A stretch of DNA of 64,000 bases from Furcasterigmium furcatum. Taxonomy: Eukaryota; Ascomycota; Sordariomycetes; Glomerellales; Plectosphaerellaceae. Below, piece after piece: positions 1 through 10,400 of the stretch. A program made the translations under genes and the position numbers. Positions within the stretch are counted from its first letter, which is position 1, and each line of letters starts with the position of its first letter. The notes under the pieces were generated by a model. It did not search any database. It had not been told where the DNA came from and saw only the letters and a list, made by a program, of their open reading frames with translations. Location of the stretch: NCBI GenBank assembly GCA_001599815.1, contig BCIA01000004.1, positions 1,950,047-2,014,046 of the forward strand, given 5' to 3'.

Positions 1-2350
1 CCCTCGACCTGAAGGACGGCATATACATGAGGTAGATAATTGCTGCACACTGCCCAGTTCTCGTAGGTCCCGAACGGGTAGCAGTCCGACAGGGCGAGCA
101 GGGCCTGGCTGGCGAAGCCTTTCAGCGTCCCTTTCTTTTCGAGCCATCTTCGCGTAACGAGCTGGACCAGCCGGTGCATGTCGACAGTCGCGTCTTCAGC
201 CTCGACTACGAGAGAAAAGGCTTTCAGACACCCGAGTGCCTTGATCAGCTCAAAATCACGCCGCTTGTCTCCTCTCCGGGTCAGGTGAGCTCGTAAGAAA
301 TCTGCCGCGATGGCCTGCCTGTCGAAGATGCTCATCATCGAGAGCAGTTCAGCGGCAATGGCGCTCTGTCTCTGGATCTGCTCGAACGAAATCATCCACG
401 TCTCCGCAACAGCCCGAAGCGTCTCTGGGTGTCGGCCAACCGTGGCAAAGTCCTCGCTGAGAAGATCGACGAAATCTTGATCGCTGCTCCATAACAGGTC
501 GAGATATTGACGCACCGTTATGGATTGTGCCTCGATGAATGCGGCTGCCTGGGCCAGCGCAAGGGGCAAATGCTCCAGTCGCTGGGACAGCTCTGACAGC
601 TCATCTGATGCATTGTCCGGCGTACTCAGGCTCGCACGCAGCAGCTGCCTTGATTCTTGCTCGTCCATGGCGGGAACCTCGATAAGATGCCTGCCTTGGG
701 ACAAAACAAAGTCCANCCCCGCCTGCTTGTTTCTCGTCGTGACCAAAACGGAGACGCGGTGGCAGTCTGGGATATACTGGCCGAGTTCTCCCGGGGCGCG
801 GAAAAGCTCCGCGTCATCGGCGTTGTCAATGACCATCAGCCACCAGCCTTGCTTCTCATCTTCGAGCCAGACCTTGACCAGTTGCGTCGTGTCGGCGTCC
901 GCATCATCGTACCCCGGAATGTTGCACTTCCGTGCCAGTGAGGCATACGATTCACGAAACCGTTCCGCGTTGCTCGCGTGAACCCAGAAGACCGACAGGT
1001 CATTGTGCCTCTCTTGGGCCCAGTATGCATATTCTATCGCAATCTGCGTTTTTCTGCAACCGTCAGCAACGAAATGCGCGCAATTCATGCGACCTACCCG
1101 GCGCCGCCAAGCCCAAAGAGCGAGACGCGCATCTGCGCCGTGGACTTGAGGGTTTGTTGCTGCAGCCTCTCAAGAATGGCTGTTCGCGGAACAAACAAGT
1201 CGTTTCTAGCGTACGGAATGAGGGCTGCAGCCTGGTGAGAACGCCTTCTACAGTGATTCTTCTCGCTACTCACACCATACTCTAGGTTGTTCCGTAACAG
1301 CCCGCGACTCTGGTCAAGTCAGCTGATCGACGCACCAATAGAGCCCCCGTAACTTCACATACCTCGCAGCGACGGCACCCAGTACTCCAGAAACGCTTTC
1401 GCGCATGCCGCCGCCGTAGCCGCCGCATAGGGCTGCCAATCCTGCATCTTGTGGCTGTCTGCGTAGTTGCAGGCGCCCTTGATCACCACGCAGGGGAATG
1501 TGTCCCACAGACCGGCTCCCTCCATCTCGAAAGCAATGACATTCTCTCGCTCTGCGATGCGGTCCCGCTCCTCGCCAGACTTCATCACCGTGTCGCCAGA
1601 AGCAACGAGCCCGAAGTGGACCGCCGGCGGAGGTGTAACTTGATCGAGGCGCGTGCGTCGCACGAGCTCGCCACTGCACCCGCCCTTGTCGCAGACTTCC
1701 CCATCTTTGATGTGGCGATATCTAGCGTCGAAGAGCCGGTCCTTCTGGGCACCTGGGTAGCTGGCGTTCAACTCGGACTCTTTCTGTAGATGCGTCAGGT
1801 GATGAGCCATCTTGGCCAATAGCTTCCTCCTGACGTGAATGCCTTCTAGTTTGCACAGGAGGGCCCGGATCTCCATGTTGGGCCGCCCCAATGCGTCAAG
1901 AAGAGTGTCTTTGAGAGTGAATTGCTCAGGTAATCTGCGACCAAAGTCGTACTGGACGACGCCTTGACTGACGATGACGTCGCCAAGGATGATCTCGCTC
2001 CGGCTTTGAGGGTCGAACGGCACGGCGCCGCAGATCCCGACGGCGAGGCCGAGTCTGATATTAGGCCAGCTAGTGCGGCAATTGGCAGCGACAGCGGCGG
2101 CGTTGGCTTTCCCCATGCCAGGCATGTGGGCGACGACGACGTTGTGGCGCCCGATGCGACCGGCGGAGTAGGCGTTGGGATCGCCATGAGCCTTGTCGTA
2201 CGGAGCGATGTCCGCCTCGTCCCCTTCGTCCCAGTCGTCATCGAAGAGGGCCACCACGGCGTCGGCTTCGATGGTGAGGGCACATACGATGGCGATCTCA
2301 AAGTCGGGACGGCTGCCTGGACGGCGGCCTGGGCGAGGGGCTGGCGCCAT
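1..2350 (-). CDS. PNP / NB-ARC / TPR NLR, copy 1 (3' end beyond window)
   Basis: Fungal NOD-like receptor, predicted to act as a cytoplasmic sensor in non-self recognition. Proposed exons on the minus strand are 2350-1363, 1309-1274, 1224-1098 and 1053 to beyond base 1. Exon 1 encodes a purine/uridine phosphorylase-like domain (FEIAIVCALTIEADAV near the start, VIAFEMEGAGLWDT near residue 300). The NB-ARC part has a P-loop GTGKTQ split by intron 1054-1097, a kinase-2 motif WLMVIDNADD and a GLPL-type LPLALAQAA. The DNA was compared line by line with copy 2: it is colinear and open, with one in-frame 6-base insertion next to the N at 716. The TPR region lies outside the window. The start at 2350 was chosen by alignment to copy 2, although the frame is open to 2452. 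Family and domain order are clear; the ligand is unknown. Confidence 0.88.
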
Positions 2351-2876
2351 GCTCTCGACAGACCAGTGGTGCGTCGTCGCAGACGAGGCAGGTGAAGAGT
2401 TGCCGTGAGGAAGTTGAGACGGAGAGAATAATCGACTTGGAGTTGCGCGCAAAAGAGAACGGCATCGACCATGTGATGGTCAAAGTTGATGGCAGCCGAG
2501 GGCATGCCTCCATGAGCAAACTACAGCCTCGTAAGCTGAGGATCAGGCTCTGTCTGGCTCATCGCAGAAGGCGGGGTCATAACGCCTGAGCGCTTGCCTG
2601 GCCGGGCGGCGGTTGCAGGCCCAAAGGATTGGCAGACGAGCAAGCTTGATGACACTTCCCTGATGCCCAAACCGGTCAAGCACGCTCGGCATTGTGTAAC
2701 ACCAGATGCGCATGCTGGCCAGTACGAGGCTCTCCACATGCAGCGAGCGTCACTTTGCTGATAGGTGAGTAGGCCTAGATGAGTCTCAATGGGCTCTAGG
2801 GGTCACGTGACTGAAAGCTGGATTAGCGGACGAAATTGCCAACTCTCTAGCCTAAACCTTCAACTATAACGACACG
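2351..2876. promoter_or_regulatory. Promoter side of NLR copy 1 and transposase leader
   Basis: Gene-free stretch between the NLR start and the transposase. The part up to about 2740 is recognisably homologous, in inverted orientation, to about 7100-7448 upstream of NLR copy 2; shared blocks include CATCAACTTTGACCATCAC and a CAAGCTTGCTCGTCTGCC-like block. The inverted duplication therefore includes the promoters. From about 2745 to 2876 the homology stops. No terminal inverted repeat for the transposase was found here. Confidence 0.6.
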
Positions 2877-3851
2877 ATGGCACCCCGGCTGTCCGCCGCC
2901 CTACACGCGCAAATTGCCGACATGATCCAGAGTGATGTGACCACCGTCGAAATCGCTAATGCTGTCCCCTGTACTCAAGCTGCCGTCCGACGCATTCGAA
3001 CTAATCTGCAGTGCTTTGGAACGACTACTGCCCCCAAGGTCCGCGCCGGACGACCGAGAACACTGACCCCATCGATGTTGGCTGGGCTGCTCGCCGAGCT
3101 CAGGGAATACCCTGACATGTTTCTGGGAGAGATGGCAACATTTTTGAGGAATACATATGGAATAAGCGTAGCTATCTCGACGATCAGCTCTGCGTTGTTG
3201 TCAGCAGGTTGGTCGAAGAAGACGGTCCGCCGCGTGGCCCAAGAACGGAACGCGGACCTCTGCGACTTTTACCTGCACCAGGTGTCAGCGTTCTTGTCAT
3301 ATCAACTAGTCTTCGTCGACGAGTCTGGATGCGATAAGCGGGCAGGACTCCGAAAAACTGGGTGGTCTCCGAGGGGCGTAACCCCCGTGCAAGTAGCCCG
3401 TTTTCATCGGGGCGCCAGATATCAGATCCTACCCGCCTACGCCCAGGATGGCGTGGTCCTTTCTAGGATTTTCCAAGGCTCAACGGATGCGGGTGTTTTT
3501 GAAGATTTCATCGAGCAGCTGCTTCATCATTGCGGCCGCTACCCCGAGCCCAAGTCCGTGCTGGTCATGGACAACGCATCCTTCCACCGGTCCGAAAGAA
3601 TTGATCAACTCTGTGCTGCAGCCGGCGTTAAGTTATTGTACTTGAGTCCGTATACGCCCATCTATAACCCCATCGAGGAATTTTTCGCGGAGCTGAAGTC
3701 TTTCGTCAGACATCACTGGCAGCATAGCAGAGACGCTCATGACGAGGACTTTGGATCCTTCCTGGAGTGGGCTGTCGATGTCATCGGTGGCAGGGAGACA
3801 AGCGCAAGGGGACACTTCCGCCATTCAGGGATTGACGTGGTAGATCCGTAG
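2877..3851 (+). mobile_element. Tc1/mariner (IS630-like) transposase, apparently intact
   Basis: Single uninterrupted ORF of 324 aa, the usual length for fungal Tc1-type DDE transposases. The N-terminal ~110 residues have helix-turn-helix character, including a GRPRTLTP linker. The catalytic core shows FVDESG (first Asp, about residue 148), LVMDNASFH (second Asp) and PYTPIYNPIEEF. There are 34 residues between the second Asp and the Glu, giving the DD34E signature. It cuts and pastes DNA at TA sites in the nucleus. It lies in the spacer between the two inverted NLR copies, beside the homology breakpoint. No terminal inverted repeats were recognised in the 130 bases on either side, so it may be a stranded or domesticated copy. 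Confidence 0.9.
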
Positions 3852-3908
3852 TATTGTCAACAAGGGAAGATCACCGAGGCGTTCTGGAAACTAGCAAACA
3901 CAAACACG

Positions 3909-5126
3909 TTACCGCAAGACCTCGTGAATATCTGATGTTCGTACACCGCCGAGCCTCAGCACGGCCTTGATGTCCCTCTCACAACCGGGCCCATGCGTTG
4001 CCAACCCCCAACGGTGTATCTCATTAATCCAGCATGCCAGCTCCTCGACGCCGTAGGCATCTGTACAATCCGCCCCAATTAGCCTCGTCATCGTGCAACC
4101 CCTCCATTGCTTGTCGTTTCGCGGTCTGAGAACCCAGAAAACGAACTTTGACCCAACAAACGTCAGCGTGTAGTGTTGAACGTGTGAGTCCTCGACTAGA
4201 TCCGGCCGTGTCTTGCGTGCGGCCTCCCGTAGACGATACCTATTGTACAGCGCAATGGAGCCCGCAGCAGCCACTTGTGCAACTGCGGTGTCCTCCGATA
4301 CGCCGTCCCGCTTGAACTCGATTGTAAAGTATGGACACGTAATCCAGTCGCGCACATATGCGCAGTTCTGGATCTGGAACCAGTACCTCCGATTGAAGCC
4401 TTTCAGCGACAACCAGTACGCGCAGTCAGGTCGGATGTCCCACGACCACTCCAGGCCGGAGGGTGTCGTTTCCAGGATGGGAGGTTTTCGCCAATGCGCA
4501 TTCTCTTTTGGTGGAACAACCAGCTGCAGCATTCGTTCGCCACGCCATTGCCTATCGTCCGAGTCGGGGAGGGACCGCCGGGAGCGTCGCAGGAATTGCT
4601 CCTTGGCAAGAGAGGCAAACTCCTCCTCACATAGACCCAGCGTCTTCATTTCCTTGTACTCGTTCGATAGTAATCGTGCCCAGTCCTCGCCACCGGTGAC
4701 CCAAATGTCGATATGGGCCAGCCCCTCTAATCTGTCGTAGCCTTCTGTCGGACGGCTCGTTTCGAAGTGGGCGAATGCGCTGGGCACAATGGCGTTGGTA
4801 TCGTTGACCGTGATTCCACGCGGAAGCAGCACAAGGTCGGTGAATTTCGGGCTGCGAGGTGTGATCCCGGTGCGCGACGTCAAGGTGCTGTCTGGAGTTC
4901 CGACCGACCCGCCGGCGTCGACTAGGCTGGGGGGTTCGGACAGGCTTGATCTGCCGGCATCGGACGCCGCACCGCGAGGCGGACGGCCGTCGCGCTTCGT
5001 ACCACGCGCAGACATGTCCAGATCCTTTCGCACCTCGATCCAGATTGCGCTGGTGTTGTCGGCATCGGTGTCAGGGACTGGAGGGGGTGAGTCGGCTTGC
5101 GGGGCGGTGGGCATCATCTGCAGCAT
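3909..5126 (-). CDS. PD-(D/E)XK nuclease-like fold protein
   Basis: 405-aa ORF of no named family that I can recognise. The C-terminal half carries what looks like a PD-(D/E)XK core: RPDCAYWL, then about 30 residues on the strand YFTIEFKRD (E-x-K), then a helix with QVAAAGSIALYNR that fits the usual Gln/Tyr helix of this fold. The N-terminal ~100 residues are Pro/Ser-rich and probably disordered. The reading frame stays open upstream of 5126 to about 5270 without another ATG, so an upstream exon may be missing from this model. It is transcribed divergently from the 5498-6883 gene, suggesting a pair. Such proteins in fungi are usually annotated as hypothetical; nuclease activity is an inference from the motif. 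Confidence 0.7.
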   Translation of the reverse strand: MLQMMPTAPQADSPPPVPDTDADNTSAIWIEVRKDLDMSARGTKRDGRPPRGAASDAGRSSLSEPPSLVDAGGSVGTPDSTLTSRTGITPRSPKFTDLVLLPRGITVNDTNAIVPSAFAHFETSRPTEGYDRLEGLAHIDIWVTGGEDWARLLSNEYKEMKTLGLCEEEFASLAKEQFLRRSRRSLPDSDDRQWRGERMLQLVVPPKENAHWRKPPILETTPSGLEWSWDIRPDCAYWLSLKGFNRRYWFQIQNCAYVRDWITCPYFTIEFKRDGVSEDTAVAQVAAAGSIALYNRYRLREAARKTRPDLVEDSHVQHYTLTFVGSKFVFWVLRPRNDKQWRGCTMTRLIGADCTDAYGVEELACWINEIHRWGLATHGPGCERDIKAVLRLGGVRTSDIHEVLR

Positions 5127-5497
5127 CCCGACACGACCAATGGTGGCCGAGACTGCATGCAGGTATCCGAACAGCGCGGTATCGCCGCAGCAGCGAACGT
5201 TCGACGGAACTTGGTCTTCAGCATCGACGCGGGGTAGGAGGTCCGCTAGGGCGAGAGTAATCGCAAAGCCTCGATTGCGTGTTTGAGCGGATCATTGGTG
5301 TTTATTGATAGGGCTCTGTGTGGGATGGCGCAAAACCGGGGCATCCGCGGCGAAAAGTCGGGACGCGGAGCTGGCTACCCAATCACTGGTGTTCGCCATG
5401 TTTTGGGGTCCCAACTCCGCCCTGTTCCACCGTCTGTCTGTTTCGTGGTTCGTCTTGTTGTTGGCGGATCTTGCCTCCAGCATCATTCACGACGAAC
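5127..5497. promoter_or_regulatory. Divergent intergenic region
   Basis: 371 bases between the PD-(D/E)XK-like gene and its divergent neighbour, the only place for both promoters. The half next to 5126 is open on the minus strand in the nuclease frame, so part may be coding or 5' UTR. No clear operator was seen. Confidence 0.4.
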
Positions 5498-6883
5498 ATG
5501 GCTCGCCTCCGTGTTGCCACCCCGAGCGCCGACGCCACTGAGAGCTACCCCCGTTCATATGATAACGATGGGGGACGCGGAAGTCCTGCTGACTTCGATA
5601 GCCTGTTTGGGTCTTCGCCGAACCCCTCGACCATTGCTGATGACGCAGATGCTCATCAAAGAACCCTCCGTAGGGACCAACCGAACCTCGCTCCTGCTCG
5701 ACTTCCGTTACTCCAACTCTGTGACTGGGACCCGGAACTTGACTATGATGAACAGCCTCCGACGTGCATCCACTACTCCATCGAATGGAAATTGACGCTG
5801 AAGACTAGAAAGGTCTCGAAAGACACGGAGCAGGATCTTGTCGTCGCTCCCGGTGCGTTCTGGAGGATGACGCTGCGCGACAAGGTCGAAAAGCTGGCGT
5901 CGAAGAAGTTTCAGTCGTCGATCATCCCGGACGACACAGTCGTGACCGTGTCGGTTTCTGACCGTGCAGAGCGTGACCTCGTCAAACGCTATGACGAACT
6001 GGATATCGAGTGGGATGCCGTGGAAAAGCAGCTCGTTAGGTGGAGCGCCCGTTCCGGGCCGGCAAGAAGCTCCGGATCGACGTAACATTCAGCTACAAGG
6101 AAGGGGGCCGGGGTGGAGGTCGGCCACCGGCAAACGGTGGCAGACGGGGCGGCCGGTCCGTCTCACGACGCATGTTGGAAGACCGAGACGCGCAGGTCGA
6201 CGCCGAGGAGTCTAGTTACCGGCCACCCACCTGCGTGGCGAGACGTGTACAGCCTGATGCGATGTCCGGGGGCGCCGTGCCAACACGGCACTCACTGCTG
6301 GCGTGACGAGGGAGGAACGAAGCATTACAGACTCAACACTCACCACCTGAGAGAGCTCGTCAAGTTCGTGGAAGGGGGTGGAGTCCTGCTAACGCACGAG
6401 GACATTCCACACAACCTACGCCAGCAGCTGTACGCGGAAGCGGAGCGGGATACTAGGCGCCAAAGCAAACCCAAGGGGGCTTCTCCTGTTGCTGGCCCAC
6501 CCATCAACATAACCAACGTGCTTCCCAGTCCGTGGAGTGGAAATGCCGATGCTGTTCCGGGTACAGGACCGGAGACGACACAGGATATGACGGTCCGCGC
6601 GAAACCGCTGGTCGAATTAGACGTACCTGGACCAAGGGATGTTGCGCTCAAGCAGTACAGTGCGTGGCAGTGTTCGCAAGTGCAACACGAGGAGCTCAAG
6701 AAAGAATACCGCAAGGCGTGCAGCGTGGCGATGGCGGACGGTCTAGACCTGGAACAGCTGCACGAGGACCAGGATGCAGACTTTCTTATTGAGAAGGGTG
6801 TCAAGCGAGGAATTGCCCGGCGGTTTATTCGAGACATTGGCCGATGGGCTGCTCATCAGAAGAGCAGTGAAGTTCGGAGTTAG
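5498..6883 (+). pseudogene. Divergent partner protein with two compensating frameshifts
   Basis: Coding sequence starts at ATG 5498 (MARLRVATPS...) and runs in one frame to about 6036, where a stop follows. It continues in the next frame (FRAGKKLRIDVTFSYKE) to about 6210, then returns to the original frame (HPPAWRDVYSLMRCPGAPC) and ends at 6883. Adding a base near 6037 and removing one near 6210 would restore a single protein of about 460 aa. Visible features are an acidic, low-complexity N-terminus, a Gly/Arg-rich middle, and a Cys/His cluster (RCPGAPCQHGTHCWRD) that may bind zinc. Function unknown. No GT-AG intron explains the frame changes; they are either mutations or sequencing errors. 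Its divergent position next to the nuclease-like gene suggests a joint role. Confidence 0.6.
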
Positions 6884-7448
6884 ATGTTGCAGTTCAGTTT
6901 TGCATGGCAGGCGTTCATGGGATTTTAGTATCAGGCGCAGGCAGCCTTCAAATTCACGTGACGTCCCTCGAAGGACGTGTGTCATTTGGTCACCCAGTGT
7001 TTGCGCTAGGAACGGATCGCTCCGTGCACCGTCTTCCATCCATGATGGATCCACACCAGTCCACGTTCATCCTCGAGGCGAAAACGTCGGGACATCTGGC
7101 TATGAAGCCTGTCCATGCTGGAGATCATCAAGGAGCGCGTACGAACCGAGCGGTGCCGCGCCCGTGCGATCAGGCTTGCTCGTCTGCCAATGCTTGGGCG
7201 GCATGTGTCCGCAGCCCAGTCAGGCAAGCGCTGAGGCGTAATGGCCCGCCTGCAGCAATCAGCCCGAGCCTGATCATCAGGTCATCAGGCTCTGCGATTG
7301 CCATCAACTTTGACCATCACCTCCCTCGACATCAGCCCTTTTGCGCGCATCTCCGAATCGAGTCTCTCCTCTGTTATAGTGAATTAATCGCCGTCGACAC
7401 CGTCCGCCCGCCTCGTCCACGACAGCGCACCACCGGTCTTCCCAGTCG
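6884..7448. promoter_or_regulatory. Promoter region of NLR copy 2
   Basis: Gene-free 565 bases. From about 7100 on, the sequence is homologous, inverted, to 2351-2740 upstream of NLR copy 1. This marks the inner edge of the inverted duplication arm. Confidence 0.5.
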
Positions 7449-10400
7449 ATGGCGCGAGCCCCTCACCCAGGCGGCCGTCCAGGCAGCCGCCCCGACTTTG
7501 AGATTGCCATCGTGTGCGCCCTCACCATCGAGGCCGACGCCGTGAAGGCCCTTTTCGACGATGACTGGGAGGAAGGGGACGAGGCGGACAAGGCCCCGTA
7601 CGACAAGGCCCCTGGCGATCCCAACGCCTACTCCGCCGGTCGCATCGGGCGCCACAACGTTGTGGTAGCCCACATGCCTGGCATGGGGAAAGTCAATGCC
7701 GCCACTCTCGCTGCCAACTGCCGTGTGAGCTGGCCCGGCGTCAGACTGGCGCTCGTCGTCGGGATCTGCGGCGCCGTGCCGTTCCCTCCTCACAGCGAGA
7801 TCGCGATTATCCTCGGCGACGTCGTCATCAGTGACGGCGTCGTCCAGTACGACCTGGGTCGTCAACTTCCCGAGCAATTCGTTCGAAAAGATACCCTTCT
7901 TGACACTTTCGGGCGGCCCAACACGGAAATTCGATCCCTATTAGCCAAACTGAAAGGCATACGCGACAGGAAGAAGCTACTTGCTAGGATGGGTGAACAC
8001 CTAATGCATCTACAGAACGAGTCCGAGTTGAATGCCAGCTACCCAGGTGTCCAGAAGGACCGGCTCTTCGACGCCAAATATCGCCACGTCAAGGATGGGG
8101 AAATCTGCGATACGAGCGGGTGTAGTGGCGAGCTCGTGCGACGCACGCGCCTCGATCAAGTTACACCTCCGCCGGCGGTCCACTTTGGGCTCGTTGCTTC
8201 TGGCGACACGGTGATGAAGTCTGGCGAGGAGCGGGACCGCATCGCAGAGCAAGAGAATGTTATTGCTTTTGAGATGGAGGGAGCCGGCCTGTGGGACACG
8301 TTTCCCTGCGTGGTGATCAAGGGCGCGTGCGACTACGCAGACAGCCACAAGATGAAGGACTGGCAGCGCTATGCGGCGGCTACGGCGGCAGCATGCGCAA
8401 AAGCTTTTCTGGAGTACTGGGTGCCGTCGCCGCGAGGTGTGTGACGTCTTGGACGATATGATGCTTTGAATAAGCTGACCTGACTAGAGTCGCGGGCTAT
8501 TACGGAACAGCCTAGAGTGTGGTGTGAGTAGCGAGAAGAATCACTTCAAAATACGTTCTTACCAGGCTACAGCCCTCCTTCCGTACACGAGAAACGACTT
8601 GTTTGTTCCGCGAACAGCCATTCTTGAGAGGCTGCAGCAACAAACACTCAAGTCCACGGCGCAGATGCGCGTCTCGCTCTTTGGGCTCGGCGGCACCGGG
8701 TGGGTCGCATAAATCGCCCGCATTTCGTTGCTGACAGTTGCAGAAAAACGCAGATTGCGATAGAATACGCATACTGGGCCCAAGAGAGGCACAATGACCT
8801 GTCGGTCTTCTGGGTTCACGCGAGCAACGCGGAACGGTTTCGTGAATCGTATGCCTCGCTGGTGCGGAAGTGCAACATTCCCGGATACGACGATGCGGAC
8901 GCCGACACGACGCAACTGGTCAAGGAGTGGCTCGAAGATGAGAAGCAGGGCTGGTGGCTGATGGTCATTGACAACGCCGATGACGCGGAGCTATTCCGCT
9001 CACCGACAGGCCTAGCCAGGTATATCCCAGACTGCCACCGAGTCTCGGTGTTGACCACGACGAGAAACAAGCAGGCAGGGTTGGTCTTGTCCCAAGGCAG
9101 GCTTCCCATCGAGATTCCCGCCATGGACGAGAAAGAATCAAAGCAGCTGCTGCGTGCGAATCTGAGTACGCCAGACGCTACATCAGATGAGCTGTTAGAG
9201 CTCTCCGGGCGACTGGAGCGTTTGCCCCTTGCGCTGGTCCAGGCGGCCGCATTTATCGAAGCACAAACAATTACGGTGAATCAGTATCTCAACCTGTTAG
9301 ACAGCAGCGATCAAGATTTCGTCGATCTTCTCAGCGAGGACTTTGACACGGTTGGACGACACCCAGAGACGCTCCGCGCTGTTGCAGAGACGTGGATGAT
9401 TTCGTTCGAGCAGATTCGGAGACAGAGCGCCGTTGCTGCCGAACTGCTCTCAATGATGAGCCTTTTCGACAGGCAGGCCATTGCGACAGATTTCTTACGA
9501 GCTCATCTTGGCCGGAGAGGAGACAAGAGGAGCGATCTTGCGCTGATCAAGACTCTGGGGCATCTGAAAGCCTTCTCCCTAGTAATAGAGGCTGAAGATG
9601 GAACTATCGACATGCACCGGCTGGTCCAGCTCGTTACGCGAAGATGGCTCGAAAAGAAAGGGACGCTGAAAGGCTTCGCCAGCCAGGCCCTGCTCGCCCT
9701 GTCGGACTGCTACCCGTTCGGGACCTACGAGAACTGGGCAGTGTGCAGCAATTATCTACCTCATGTATATGCCGTCCTTCAGGTCGAGGGNACTGGCTCG
9801 CAGGAAGAGATGATGGGAAAGGCAGGCCTCCTCCATTGTACATCTGGGTACTTCATATATCAAGGTCGATGGGGGGAAGCCGAGGGATTTCTGTTGGATG
9901 CTGTTCAGATTCGGCAGACAGCACTGGGGTTGGGCCATCCCGACACGCTGACCAGCATGGCCAACCTGGCATCGACGTATAGGAACCAGGGCCGGTGGGA
10001 GGAGGCCGAGAAGCTGGAGGTGGAGGTGANNNNNNNNNNNNNNNNNNNNNNNNNNNNNNNNNNNNNNNNNNNNNNNNNNNNNNNNNNNNNNNNNNNNNNN
10101 NNNNNNNNNNNNNNNNNNNNNNNNNNNNNNNNNNNNNNNNNNNNNNNNNNNNNNNNNNNNNNNNNNNNNNNNNNNNNNNNNNNNNNNNNNNNNNNNNNNN
10201 NNNNNNNNNNNNNNNNNNNNNNNNNNNNNNNNNNNNNNNNNNNNNNNNNNNNNNNNNNNNNNNNNNNNNNNNNNNNNNNNNNNNNNNNNNNNNNNNNNNN
10301 NNNNNNNNNNNNNNNNNNNNNNNNNNNNNNNNNNNNNNNNNNNNNNNNNNNNNNNNNNNNNNNNNNNNNNNNNNNNNNNNNNNNNNNNNNNNNNNNNNNN

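Noticed and set aside
1355..2452. Phosphorylase-like ORF as a stand-alone nucleoside phosphorylase gene
   Set aside because: Splice sites with matching phase link it to NB-ARC exons in both copies, so it is the N-terminal domain of an NLR.
3852..3908. Search for a terminal inverted repeat partnering bases 2745-2876
   Set aside because: No convincing complementary stretch found between the two flanks by eye.
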